Origin: JBJFCE01 sp051888775
Lineage (GTDB): Bacteria > Bacillota > Clostridia > Lachnospirales > Lachnospiraceae
NCBI GenBank assembly: GCA_051888775.1
Contig: JBJFCE010000036.1
Location: 1-57,792 of the forward strand
Direction: 5' to 3'
DNA length: 57,792 nt
Positions within the stretch are counted from its first letter, which is position 1. Each line of letters begins with the position of its first letter. Positions 1 through 8,148 of this stretch are shown here, one piece after another. The notes beneath the pieces are model-generated. The model did no database searches, had not been told where the DNA came from, and worked only from the letters and a program-made list of their open reading frames with translations. The translations under genes and the position numbers were made by a program.

Positions 1-1
1 C

Positions 2-1411
2 ATTAATCATTTTATCCTTGTACTCCACTGGGAGCAATCCCACACATCGGTAGCAGTATATAAAGTGAAGGATGAAAACGGGACAGATCATCAGAAGTCT
101 GAGACATACAGTACACAGAAAGAAGCAGATAGGCGAAAGAAAGAAATCGAGTACAAGATGGCTGTTGGCAAATTTGAGGCTCCGAAATGTGTCAGATTGA
201 ATGAACTTCTTGAAGAATATATAAAAATCTACGGCCATGATAAGTGGAGCGTATCGACTTATGATGGAAATATAGGAGTGATTAATAATTATATTATTCC
301 TATAATCGGAGAAACCAAGCTGACCAGTATCAACAATCATTTTCTGGAGAAATATTATAAGGAACTTTTAGAAATGCCGGCGGTAAAGAGTTCTCATAAT
401 AAAGATGGAGAAGAGAAAATATCCGCAGCAACGGTTAATGAAATTCATAAAATTCTCAGGAGTTGTTTCCGGCAGGCAGTAAAATGGGGGTTGATGGAGA
501 AGAATCCGGCAACGGATGCAACGGTACCGAAACATAAAAAGCAGGAGAGAGAGATCTGGACGGCAGAGATGCTGATGCAGGCATTGGATGCTTGCGAAAA
601 TAAATGGCTAAAGGTAGCTTTTCATCTGAGCTTTACTGCTACAATCCGTCTAGGGGAATTACTTGGATTGACCTGGGACTGTATGGACATATCCGAAGAA
701 GCGATTGCTGAGAACCGTGCTTACATTATTATAAATAAAGAAGTGGAACGTGTATCAAAAAAGGCTGTGGATGATTTACATTCAAAGGACATCATTTTAA
801 CCTTTCCGTCTATGAGAAATAATAATAAAACAGTTCGGGTACTGAAAACACCTAAAACGGAAAGTAGTATACGTAAAGTGTTTATTCCAAAATCCGTTGC
901 CTTGTGTCTGGTTGATTTGAAGAAAGAACAGGATGAGATTATCGAGGCACTTGGAAGTGAGTACCAGAATTATAATCTGGTAATGGCAACGACATTTGGA
1001 CTTCCAATTGGTGACAGCTATCTGAGAGATAAAATGCAGAAGATTATTGACGAGCTTGGACTGCCGGATGTTGTATTTCATAGTATCAGGCACACCAGTA
1101 TTACTTATAAACTGAGACTGAGTGGTGGAGATATCAAATCAGTCCAGGGAGATTCCGGTCATGCACAGGCAGATATGGTAACAGAAGTATATGGACATAT
1201 CATTGATGAGGACCGCAGGAAAAATGCTAAGTTAATGGAGAATGCATTTTATAATAAGGAAAACCTGAATCCGAAAATGAGAGGCAACGCAGTAAGCAGT
1301 AATACATTAACAGTTCCGGAAGGAGTGGATGCTGATCTGTTGATGAAGGTTTTGGGAAATCCTGAGATGGCAGCATTGCTTACATCATTGGCGAAGACGA
1401 TGAAAGTATAA
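2..1411 (+). CDS. Tyrosine recombinase/integrase (partial at left edge)
   Basis: Site-specific integrase of the phage/Tn916-like tyrosine recombinase family, which would insert and excise the element at this end. Numbering from the GTG at 65, the catalytic set is complete: Arg195 in TATIRLGELLGL, a Lys near 264 in LKTPKTESS, HSIRH with His339 and Arg342, His366 in DSGHAQ, and nucleophile Tyr376 in VYGHI. An N-terminal Arm-type region and a core-binding SAM-like domain (about residues 40-150) precede the catalytic domain. The frame stays open to the left edge and reads family-like sequence (SVAVYKVKDENG), so the true start is probably left of the window and the GTG at 65 has no clear ribosome site. 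The product should act at the tRNA-Arg gene whose 3' fragment lies at 3778-3818. Confidence 0.9.
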   Translation: MNHFILVLHWEQSHTSVAVYKVKDENGTDHQKSETYSTQKEADRRKKEIEYKMAVGKFEAPKCVRLNELLEEYIKIYGHDKWSVSTYDGNIGVINNYIIPIIGETKLTSINNHFLEKYYKELLEMPAVKSSHNKDGEEKISAATVNEIHKILRSCFRQAVKWGLMEKNPATDATVPKHKKQEREIWTAEMLMQALDACENKWLKVAFHLSFTATIRLGELLGLTWDCMDISEEAIAENRAYIIINKEVERVSKKAVDDLHSKDIILTFPSMRNNNKTVRVLKTPKTESSIRKVFIPKSVALCLVDLKKEQDEIIEALGSEYQNYNLVMATTFGLPIGDSYLRDKMQKIIDELGLPDVVFHSIRHTSITYKLRLSGGDIKSVQGDSGHAQADMVTEVYGHIIDEDRRKNAKLMENAFYNKENLNPKMRGNAVSSNTLTVPEGVDADLLMKVLGNPEMAALLTSLAKTMKV

Positions 1412-1548
1412 TACAATAGAAGAAATGGCGATATTGTACAGATAAAAAAATCTGTATGATATCGCTTTTTGTGTTAAAATAAATAAAAATAAGACAATGA
1501 ATTTTGAAAATATAAATTATACATATGGAGTAAGAAAGTAGGACGAGT

Positions 1549-2786
1549 ATGGTAGATATTACGGTAATCAGTTCAACATGGCCTCCTAGTTCAGGAGAAT
1601 ACAAGAACAAGATTATATTATATAGAGATAATTGGAATGATTGTGGGTATCATACATTATTTCATGTACTTTTTTTGATGAAAAAAGTGTAGCACATGAA
1701 ATAGGCTCATTAAAAATTTATTCCAGAAAATTAGACAATTCTGATAGTAATTTGTCTTCTGTAGCAATATTTCTTCCAGATACAATACAATTTTTAAAGA
1801 GTGAATTTTGTTCACTAGGGTGTGATCTGAATTATTATAAGAATCTGAAGAAAAGATTTCCAAATGAATATAGAAGAAAAAGATATTTCATTTCGATGTC
1901 AATACAAAGCACCATATAGTGTTAATTCAATAAAATTGAGCTTTAATTTTAAGAAGCATGATTACATTCCATATAGAATTTGTGCAGTTGTAGGAAAGAA
2001 TGGAACGGGAAAAACTCATTTCTTATCACAATTAGCAAGTTCATTAAGTGGACTAGATGGTTCAGATAATGAAATAGTATTTGAAGGTAAAAGACCTCCT
2101 ATCGATCGGGTAATGTCAATATCATATAGTGTCTTCGATGGATTTAATAAAGTAAGAGGCAATCAATATATAGCTATGTATATTGTGGACTTCAAACTGA
2201 GAATGGTATTTTGACACAGGATCAGATTCAACATAATTTTAAAGTAGCTTATTCAGAGATAATAAATAGGGACAGATTTGATGACTGGGAGAATATAATA
2301 AGTGAAGTTCTAGAATTAGAGCATCAAGATATACTAAAGCAAATAGAAGCCGATGATTTTAGTAATATCAATTGGAGTTCGGGACAACATATATTGATCT
2401 CTACAATGACAGAATTGGTATGTAATATCGAAAGAGAATCTTTAATACTGTTTGATGAGCCAGAAATTCATTTACATCCAAATGCAATTGCAAATGTGAT
2501 GAGAATGTTTAGTAAATTACTGGAAAAATATGATTCATATGCTATTTTTGCGACTCATTCACCAATTATACTACAAGAATTACCTTCAACGAATATTCAA
2601 ATATTTGAAAAAATAGATAATACGATTTCGGTCCGAAATCCTTTGGTTGAGTGTTTCGGTGATAATATTTCACATATAATATCTGATATTTTTGATGTGA
2701 CAGAAATAGAGAGCTATCATAAACAAGTCTTAAAAAGATTGTCAGAAGAAATTTCAGAAATGATGCTTATAAATCAGGTAAAGTAA
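1549..2786 (+). pseudogene. Frameshifted AAA/ABC-type ATPase of a Septu-like (ATPase + HNH) defence pair
   Basis: Remnant of one long ATPase gene, now split over two frames. An N-terminal domain starts at ATG 1549 (VDITVISSTWPP) and breaks at a run of seven T (1670-1676), where one extra T would restore the frame. It continues as DEKSVAHEIGSLKIY to about 1870 and then jumps back, probably with loss of a linker. From about 1864 the ATPase core begins, with Walker A VGKNGTGKT. A third break lies near 2160-2175, after which YVYCGLQTENGIL leads into the signature SSGQ, Walker B LILFDEP and the switch ATHSP. That order of motifs is typical of OLD/RecF-like ATPases such as PtuA. Neighbouring housekeeping genes show no frameshifts, so this looks like true decay rather than poor sequence. 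The AT-rich composition suggests horizontal transfer. The exact defence family is inferred. Confidence 0.75.
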
Positions 2787-2818
2787 TAGATTCTGTAAAA
2801 GCGAAGATAACAGAACTA

Positions 2819-3394
2819 ATGCCTCCTGCCATAAAAGAAAAATGTCCATATTGTATGTTATCAGAACCCGGAACCTTCGATCATTATCTAGGAAAGGGGC
2901 AATTTCCGGAGTATTCAGTACTATCTAAGAATCTTGTTCCATGTTGCTCTAAATGCAATAGCAAGAAAGGCGAAAAGTTTTTATCTGCAAATGGAAATAG
3001 AATTTTTATATCGTTCTATTTTGATAAACTTCCCAAAAGTTCATTTCTTGTAGTTGAATTAGGTGTAGATGGTGATGTACCTTATATTAAAAATATGTAC
3101 ACAAGGTCAAATATGGGTAACAGTATTGATGAAATCATTGAAACTCATTTTGATGAATTAGAGTTGTTTGAAAGATATAAGAATCCTATTAGAAAAATAT
3201 ATCCATTAATATTAGGAATGCCAATTGAGGATATTATTATAGATTTGTCTTGCACAGATAAATGCCTTATTGAAGGCGGGAAACGTGATTTATCATTCGG
3301 ATATTTAGTAGATTTGACTGAGGAAACAAGAAACCCTAATAGTGAGAATGAATATGCACAATTGATCAGAAAAAATGTGCCAGCTCTCAAATAA
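2819..3394 (+). CDS. HNH endonuclease of a Septu-like pair, probably 5'-truncated
   Basis: HNH nuclease with the core CPYC, then FDHYL (likely catalytic His), then NLVPCCSKCN, giving two CxxC metal knuckles around the active site. This is the usual nuclease partner of a PtuA-like ATPase and would cut nucleic acid when activated. The frame is open upstream to about 2723 without ATG, GTG or TTG and reads plausible protein (SGKVIDSVKAKITEL), overlapping the ATPase end in another frame. From memory of related proteins, some 60 N-terminal residues seem to be missing, so a deletion probably fused the two genes. ATG 2819 is the first ATG, yet it has no good ribosome site. With its ATPase broken, the protein is unlikely to be functional in defence. 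Confidence 0.65.
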   Translation: MPPAIKEKCPYCMLSEPGTFDHYLGKGQFPEYSVLSKNLVPCCSKCNSKKGEKFLSANGNRIFISFYFDKLPKSSFLVVELGVDGDVPYIKNMYTRSNMGNSIDEIIETHFDELELFERYKNPIRKIYPLILGMPIEDIIIDLSCTDKCLIEGGKRDLSFGYLVDLTEETRNPNSENEYAQLIRKNVPALK

Positions 3395-3777
3395 GTAACA
3401 GGAGTGATGTGGAAGAGAGAGAATCTGTGTTGGCTTATATGTTGTAAGTAATTATTGGTAAAAATAAGTCAATGAGGGTCAAAAAATCATCGACATCCGG
3501 CTCCTAACACGTTATAATATAGGTAATCTAATAAGAAAATAATGTTATCATTACTGCAAGCTTCGCGGGAATGGTAGCCATATCTCTGAACTCCATGGAA
3601 CGCAATGGTTGAACCCTCAGGGTGGCAATGCCACCATTTTGACACCGAAAGGCGTTTTACACAGATGAATTTAAGTTTTCTTATTTTGACAGTAAATGAC
3701 AGGAAAGTTAGAAAAATCAAGACTTTCCTTGACTTATAGGAACGTTCCTTTACTGGAATTGACACTACAGATTCGTG
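3395..3777. other. Non-coding right end of the integrated element
   Basis: No convincing gene lies here; a 92-codon minus-strand frame (3487-3765) has no family resemblance or ribosome site that I can see. The stretch holds a perfect 12-bp palindrome at 3738-3749 (AGGAACGTTCCT). It also has a copy of the tRNA anticodon-loop heptamer CTCCTAA at 3501-3507, and TCATTACTGC at 3548-3557, which repeats half of the terminator stem found at 3830-3859. These look like recombination debris close to an attachment site. Confidence 0.5.
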
Positions 3778-3818
3778 CTCCTAAGCGCTAGTTGTGGGTT
3801 CGATTCCCGCTGGGAACG
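3778..3818 (+). other. 3' fragment of a tRNA-Arg (CCU) gene; probable att site
   Basis: The sequence reads as the 3' half of a tRNA: anticodon loop CTCCTAA, variable region, a perfect T-arm (GTGGG, TTCGATT, CCCGC) and the acceptor strand TGGGAAC plus discriminator G. The 5' half is absent: bases before the loop do not pair with the 3' side of the anticodon stem, and no D-arm precedes it. This is what remains when an integrase uses the 3' end of a tRNA gene as its target. Because the fragment is on the plus strand and the integrase lies to its left, the intact tRNA-Arg should be left of the window. The native terminator of the tRNA follows at 3829-3865. Confidence 0.75.
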
Positions 3819-3828
3819 TCTATTCTTT

Positions 3829-3865
3829 TGCAGTAATGATTGACCATAATCATTACTGCATTTTT
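3829..3865 (+). terminator. Rho-independent terminator after the tRNA-Arg fragment
   Basis: Perfect 12-bp inverted repeat (3830-3841 with 3848-3859), extended by one T-A pair, with a 6-nt loop and followed by TTTTT. It lies directly after the tRNA 3' end and was probably the terminator of the original tRNA gene. Confidence 0.75.
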
Positions 3866-3941
3866 GTATTTAAGCATGATAGCTTGGCAAATTAAATTTT
3901 GGCAGACAGAATTTTATGCATTTTTATATTATAAATTTTTC

Positions 3942-3969
3942 TTGCCAAATAAGTAAAATAAGCTATAAT
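3942..3969 (+). promoter_or_regulatory. SigmaA-type promoter of the amino-acid transporter operon
   Basis: TTGCCA (3942-3947), a 16-bp spacer and TATAAT (3964-3969) stand 56 bases before the first start codon. They lie in AT-rich DNA just right of the element end, so they belong to the chromosomal backbone. Confidence 0.6.
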
Positions 3970-4025
3970 GTATACATGTATATAATAAATATGCAATTAA
4001 ATGTATATTTTAAGGAGGAGAGATT

Positions 4026-4880
4026 ATGAAAAAGAAATTGCTTGCAATTTTAATGACTGTGTGCATGCTTGCAGCTGTTGCAGGTTGCGGAAAATCCGAT
4101 GATGCATCTGCAAATGCATCCGGAGTAGAGACAGTTACTAAGGGAAAGCTGACCGTTGCTACCAGCCCGGATTTTGCGCCTTATGAATTTTATGCAATCG
4201 GTGAGGACGGAACTCCTGTGTTGGCAGGTTTCGATGTGGCTCTTGCCAATTACATCGCAAACTATATGGGACTTGAGTTAGAGATCGTTCCCATGGACTT
4301 TGACGGTGTGCTTAGTGAACTGGCAATGGGAAATGTAGATTTGGGTCTTGCAGGTCTGTCTCCCGATCCTGCCCGTGCGGATGCGATGGATTTCTCAGAC
4401 ATTTATTATCAGGGCGGCCAGTCACTGGTTGTTATAGCTGACAATGCGGATTCCATTCAGAGTTTTGATGATGTGAATAAACCGGAGATGTCTGTTGGTG
4501 CTCAGATTGGTTCCATTCAGATGGATCTGGCTAATGAGTATACTCCCGATGCGGATATCGTTGCACTGCCTAAGGTTACCGATCTGATCAGTGAGTTGAT
4601 CGGCGGCAAACTGGATGCGGCTTTCATTGAAACCGCAGTAGCAGAGAGCTACAAGACGAACTATCCTGAGCTTGTACTGGTTCTGGATGTTCCCTATGAT
4701 GTGGAAGGTTCTGCAGTTGGTATCATAAAAGGCAATGAAGCTCTTAAGAATGCTGTCAATGAAGCGATTGCTGCTGCAATTGCAGACGGATCCATGGACA
4801 GATTTGTTGCAGAGGCAAATGAGCAGGCTTCCGGAAATACCTACGAGGGTCTGTTGGATGAGAACGGAAATGTTCAGTAA
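4026..4880 (+). CDS. Amino-acid ABC transporter substrate-binding lipoprotein
   Basis: Extracytoplasmic solute-binding protein of family 3 (SBP_bac_3), which captures a polar amino acid or short derivative and hands it to the permease. It begins with a lipoprotein signal peptide: a KKK n-region, a hydrophobic stretch and the lipobox LAAVAGC, with the lipidated Cys near residue 21. A flexible Ser/Asn/Ala linker follows. The mature part starts KLTVATSPDFAPYEF, a typical opening for this fold, and shows GFDVALANYIANYM and GAQIGSIQ in the expected places. The length (284 residues) is normal. The start follows AAGGAGGAG with good spacing. It is the first gene of a four-gene operon and is separated from the permease by a hairpin (4911-4936). 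The substrate cannot be named; cystine, glutamine and arginine types look alike at this level. Confidence 0.93.
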   Translation: MKKKLLAILMTVCMLAAVAGCGKSDDASANASGVETVTKGKLTVATSPDFAPYEFYAIGEDGTPVLAGFDVALANYIANYMGLELEIVPMDFDGVLSELAMGNVDLGLAGLSPDPARADAMDFSDIYYQGGQSLVVIADNADSIQSFDDVNKPEMSVGAQIGSIQMDLANEYTPDADIVALPKVTDLISELIGGKLDAAFIETAVAESYKTNYPELVLVLDVPYDVEGSAVGIIKGNEALKNAVNEAIAAAIADGSMDRFVAEANEQASGNTYEGLLDENGNVQ

Positions 4881-4910
4881 TTCTGGGAATATTTTGGATT
4901 TGATAAATGG

Positions 4911-4936
4911 ATTCCTCCTCGGAAACGGGGAGGAAT
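4911..4936 (+). promoter_or_regulatory. Intercistronic hairpin between binding protein and permease genes
   Basis: An 11-bp stem (4911-4921 with 4926-4936, one G-U pair) closed by a GAAA tetraloop. It lacks a real T-tract, so it is more likely an mRNA-stabilising or processing hairpin than a full terminator. Such hairpins allow more binding protein than permease to be made. Confidence 0.6.
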
Positions 4937-4978
4937 TTATCTATCCGAATAAAACATACAAGAAAAAGGAAGGTATCA

Positions 4979-5764
4979 ATGAATCAATTTATTAAATGGT
5001 CAAATTTCTCCAAAATTGCACCCTATGCACAGTTGTTTCAACAGGGACTCCTTGTAACGATATTACTTTCACTATTTACGGTGGTGATCGGATTTTGCTT
5101 GGCACTGATACTCGCGCTTATGAGAATGTCAAACATTCGACCGTTCCGCGCTCTGGGGATTAATAAGGACGGACACCAGAGAGAGAAAGGGTTCTTAGCT
5201 GCGATCAGTAAGTTCAATCCTCTTTCTTTTATTGCAACGGCTTATGTTGAGGTTCTAAGATCTACTCCCGTCATTGTACAGATTTTCATAATCTATTTCG
5301 GTGTCTTCGGGATGATCAAGCTTCCTTCTTTTAGCCTGTTTGGATTTATTAAATTCAATCGTTTCTTCCCCGGCGTAGTTGCATTGGGAATGAATTCCGG
5401 TGCCTATTTGTGCGAGATTATCCGGGCAGGTATTCAGTCGATTGACGGCGGGCAGACGGAAGCGGCGCGGTCTTTGGGACTTTCACAGGGACAGAATATG
5501 CGATTTATTATTCTGCCTCAGGCATTAAAGAATATTCTGCCGGCAATCGCGAATGAGTTCGTTGTAATCATTAAGGAGTCAGCGATTACTTATACCATCG
5601 GAGTTCAGGATATCATGTCTGCGGTGAATGCGGTGAAGGGCGCGACATTTATCATTATTGAGCCTCTGCTGGTAGCAACGGCGATTTATTTCTGTCTGTG
5701 TTTTCCGACTTCAAAATTAATCGCTTACTTTGAAAGGAGAATGAGCCATGGCGACAAGAGATAA
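4979..5764 (+). CDS. Amino-acid ABC transporter permease
   Basis: Membrane permease of the His/Glu/Gln family (HEQRo type, BPD_transp_1 fold), forming the channel with the upstream binding protein and downstream ATPase. Hydrophobic segments are visible at VTILLSLFTVVIGFCLALILAL, around FIIYFGVFGMI and near the C-terminus. The conserved EAA loop reads EAARSLGLSQGQNMRFIILPQALKNI and would contact the ATPase. I chose ATG 4979 because AAGGAAGG precedes it; a longer frame from 4907 would add about 24 unlikely residues running through the intercistronic hairpin. A charged insertion (INKDGHQREKG) between the first two membrane segments is slightly longer than usual. The last 17 bases overlap the ATPase gene, showing tight translational coupling. 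Confidence 0.92.
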   Translation: MNQFIKWSNFSKIAPYAQLFQQGLLVTILLSLFTVVIGFCLALILALMRMSNIRPFRALGINKDGHQREKGFLAAISKFNPLSFIATAYVEVLRSTPVIVQIFIIYFGVFGMIKLPSFSLFGFIKFNRFFPGVVALGMNSGAYLCEIIRAGIQSIDGGQTEAARSLGLSQGQNMRFIILPQALKNILPAIANEFVVIIKESAITYTIGVQDIMSAVNAVKGATFIIIEPLLVATAIYFCLCFPTSKLIAYFERRMSHGDKR

Positions 5765-6524
5765 TCTGATTGAAGTAAGGGATCTAAAGAAGCATTATCA
5801 CGGCGGTGCCATCAAGGCATTGGACGGAGTCTCTACAGACATTCATTCCGGTGATGTATGTGTGGTGATCGGACCATCCGGGTCCGGAAAATCCACATTT
5901 CTGCGTAGCCTGAATCTTCTGGAAGAGCCTACCGGCGGTACGATCATATTTGAAGGAACGGATATTACTAAGAAAAAGTACAAGGATGAAAACGGAAAAA
6001 ACGTTCGTCTTGATGTCGATAAACTGCGTCAGAAAATGGGGATGGTTTTTCAGCATTTCAATCTTTTCCCGCATATGACCATTTTGGAAAACATGACGCT
6101 TGCTCCCATGAAGGTAAAAGGGATGAGCAAGGAAGAAGCGGAGAAGAAGGCACTGGAGCTTTTAGACCGCGTCGGATTGAAGGATCGTGCCAATGCCTAT
6201 CCCATTCAGTTGTCCGGCGGACAAAAACAGCGTGTTGCGATTGTCCGCGCGCTGGCCATGGAACCGAATGTAATGCTTTTCGACGAACCTACCTCAGCGC
6301 TTGATCCCGAGATGGTCGGGGAGGTTCTGGATGTTATGAAAAAGCTGGCAGAAGAAGGTATGACTATGGTGGTTGTGACCCATGAGATGGGATTTGCCAG
6401 AGAGGTCGGCAACCGGGTGTTGTTCATGGCAGATGGAATGCTGATTGAAGAAGGCACCCCTGAGGATATATTCGATCATCCGAAGAGTGCCAGACTGCAG
6501 GATTTTCTATCAAAGGTATTGTAG
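5748..6524 (+). CDS. Amino-acid ABC transporter ATP-binding protein
   Basis: ATPase subunit of the polar amino-acid importer, working as a dimer on the cytoplasmic face. All ABC motifs are present: Walker A GPSGSGKST (about residues 42-50), signature LSGGQKQR (155-162), Walker B VMLFDEP (175-181), D-loop SALD and switch His212 in VVVTHEMG. There is a 12-15 residue insertion (TKKKYKDENGKNVRLDVDK) between Walker A and the Q-loop that is seen in some GlnQ/TcyC-type ATPases. The gene overlaps the permease gene by 17 bases and uses GAAAGGAG inside it as ribosome site. Confidence 0.95.
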   Translation: MATRDNLIEVRDLKKHYHGGAIKALDGVSTDIHSGDVCVVIGPSGSGKSTFLRSLNLLEEPTGGTIIFEGTDITKKKYKDENGKNVRLDVDKLRQKMGMVFQHFNLFPHMTILENMTLAPMKVKGMSKEEAEKKALELLDRVGLKDRANAYPIQLSGGQKQRVAIVRALAMEPNVMLFDEPTSALDPEMVGEVLDVMKKLAEEGMTMVVVTHEMGFAREVGNRVLFMADGMLIEEGTPEDIFDHPKSARLQDFLSKVL

Positions 6525-6526
6525 GG

Positions 6527-7981
6527 ATGGGAATCAGGATGATAAGAGAAAAACAAATCGTAATCGATGAAATTGATCGAAAGACACGATTCATTACGGA
6601 TACAGCAGATCAGATTTGGGAGTATGCCGAGCTTTCTTTGCAGGAATTTAAGTCCGCCGCTTTCTATTGTAAGGTTTTGGAGCAGGAAGGATTTGACGTG
6701 CAGAAAGGAATTGCAGGTATCGAAACAGCGTTTTGTGCAAGTTTTGGCAGCGGTAAGCCTGTCATCGGGATTCTGGCCGAATACGATGCGCTTTCCGGTC
6801 TGTCCCAAAAGTGCGGCAGTCTGGAACAGGAAGAGATGATTGCAGGCGGAAACGGTCATGGATGCGGGCATAATTTGCTGGGTGCAGGAGCTATGGCAGC
6901 AGCAATCGGTGTGAAAGCATTTCTGCAGGAGACAAAGAGCTCCGGAACAGTGATTTTATACGGATGTCCCGGAGAAGAGGGCGGTGCCGCCAAAGCATTT
7001 ATGGCGCGAGACGGTATATGGAAGGATTTGGATGCGGCGCTTACCTGGCATCCGGATGACAGCAATGAAGTTGTGACCGGATCTACCAATTCCTGTATTC
7101 AGGTACAGTACAAATTTACGGGAATTGCTTCCCATGCATCCGGTGCCCCGGAAAAAGGGAGAAGTGCGCTGGACGCTGTTGAACTAATGAATATTGGAGT
7201 TCAGTTTCTGCGGGAGCATATGAGTGATCACGCGCGGGTTCACTATGCCATCACGGATGCGGGAGGAATCAGTGCCAATGTGGTACAGCCCAAGGCATCG
7301 GTTCTCTATATGGTGCGTTCCAATCATGTGGCGGAAGCGGTAGAATTACAGGCAAGAGTCGATAAGATAGCGGAGGGTGCCGCTCTGATGACGGAGACCT
7401 CTTATGAACGAAAATTTATCGATGGATGTTCAGATACCGTGACCAATCATGTGTTGGAAAGAGTGATGTATGAAAATTTTGAATTACTGGGTGTTCCAAC
7501 TTATACGCAAGAGGAGCTTCGCTATGCGGATGCCCTTGCAAAGACCTATTCAGGCAGTGATGCGGTACCCGGAATAGGCGCAGCCAATGACGCGCAGATG
7601 CGTATGGAGGTAGCAAGAAAAAGGCAGGAATTCGGACATTCCATGAATCAGTTTTTGATGCCCTTATATCAGGGAGATGCTTTTCAGCCCGGTTCCACTG
7701 ATGTGGGGGATGTCAGCTGGCTGACTCCTACGGTGCAGATTCATGTGGCGGCCTGGCCAAACGGCTGTCCCGGGCATAGCTGGCAGAATGTATCCTGTGA
7801 TCGTACCGAAATTGGTCATAAGGCAGCGATATATGCGGGAAAGGTGCTCGCGATGGGGGCCGTTGATCTGTTTCAGCAGCCGGATCTGCTGGCACAGGCA
7901 AGGGCAGAATTTGCCATGCGTACTGCGGAAGGATTTGTATGCCCGATTCCCCGGGATGCAAAACCCGTAATTCCGGATTAG
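6527..7981 (+). CDS. M20-family amidohydrolase (AbgB-like)
   Basis: Cytoplasmic metallo-amidohydrolase of the M20D family, closest in layout to subunit B of p-aminobenzoyl-glutamate hydrolase (about 480 residues; here 484). It hydrolyses an N-acyl or peptide bond to an amino acid. Metal-site motifs are visible: HGCGH at 111-115, GCPGEEGG with the catalytic Glu near 150-151, and WHPDD with His175. A dimerisation lid follows in the middle third. The gene starts two bases after the ATPase stop, so it belongs to the transporter operon and probably acts on the imported compound, which may therefore be an acylated or dipeptide-like substrate. ATG 6539 is an alternative start that keeps the whole conserved region and has GGGATGGG ahead of it. 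Confidence 0.85.
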   Translation: MGIRMIREKQIVIDEIDRKTRFITDTADQIWEYAELSLQEFKSAAFYCKVLEQEGFDVQKGIAGIETAFCASFGSGKPVIGILAEYDALSGLSQKCGSLEQEEMIAGGNGHGCGHNLLGAGAMAAAIGVKAFLQETKSSGTVILYGCPGEEGGAAKAFMARDGIWKDLDAALTWHPDDSNEVVTGSTNSCIQVQYKFTGIASHASGAPEKGRSALDAVELMNIGVQFLREHMSDHARVHYAITDAGGISANVVQPKASVLYMVRSNHVAEAVELQARVDKIAEGAALMTETSYERKFIDGCSDTVTNHVLERVMYENFELLGVPTYTQEELRYADALAKTYSGSDAVPGIGAANDAQMRMEVARKRQEFGHSMNQFLMPLYQGDAFQPGSTDVGDVSWLTPTVQIHVAAWPNGCPGHSWQNVSCDRTEIGHKAAIYAGKVLAMGAVDLFQQPDLLAQARAEFAMRTAEGFVCPIPRDAKPVIPD

Positions 7982-8001
7982 TGTGGTGTTCAAACTTTCG
8001 G

Positions 8002-8030
8002 TTGACAAAAAATGATACAAATGGTATAAG
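8002..8030 (+). promoter_or_regulatory. Promoter of the ATP-grasp/alpha-E cluster
   Basis: TTGACA (8002-8007), a 17-bp spacer and TATAAG (8025-8030). It would start a leader of about 110 nt before ATG 8149, and a terminator-like hairpin lies inside that leader. Confidence 0.6.
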
Positions 8031-8082
8031 TGAGTATAATCAATTTGTAAAAACAGAGCTTTTTATATTGGCATTTGAATGA

Positions 8083-8126
8083 AAAACAAAGGCGTTTGGA
8101 AGGATTCCATGCGTCTTTGTTTTTTT
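8083..8126 (+). terminator. Terminator-like hairpin within the leader of the ATP-grasp gene
   Basis: A long stem in which ACAAAGGCG pairs with CGTCTTTGT (one G-U) and, inside it, TGGAA pairs with TTCCA around a GGA loop. Seven T follow directly. Because it sits downstream of the promoter at 8002-8030 and only a few bases before the ribosome site AAAGGAGG, it may act as an attenuator. It could also simply terminate readthrough from the amidohydrolase gene. Confidence 0.6.
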
Positions 8127-8148
8127 GTTACAAAGGAGGGGTCGGGCT

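Noticed and set aside
3487..3765. 92-codon minus-strand open frame near the element end
   Set aside because: No ribosome site, no family resemblance, and it overlaps palindromic and att-like sequence; treated as chance.
3766..3818. A complete tRNA gene
   Set aside because: Only the 3' half is present; no D-arm, 5' acceptor strand or pairing anticodon stem precedes it.
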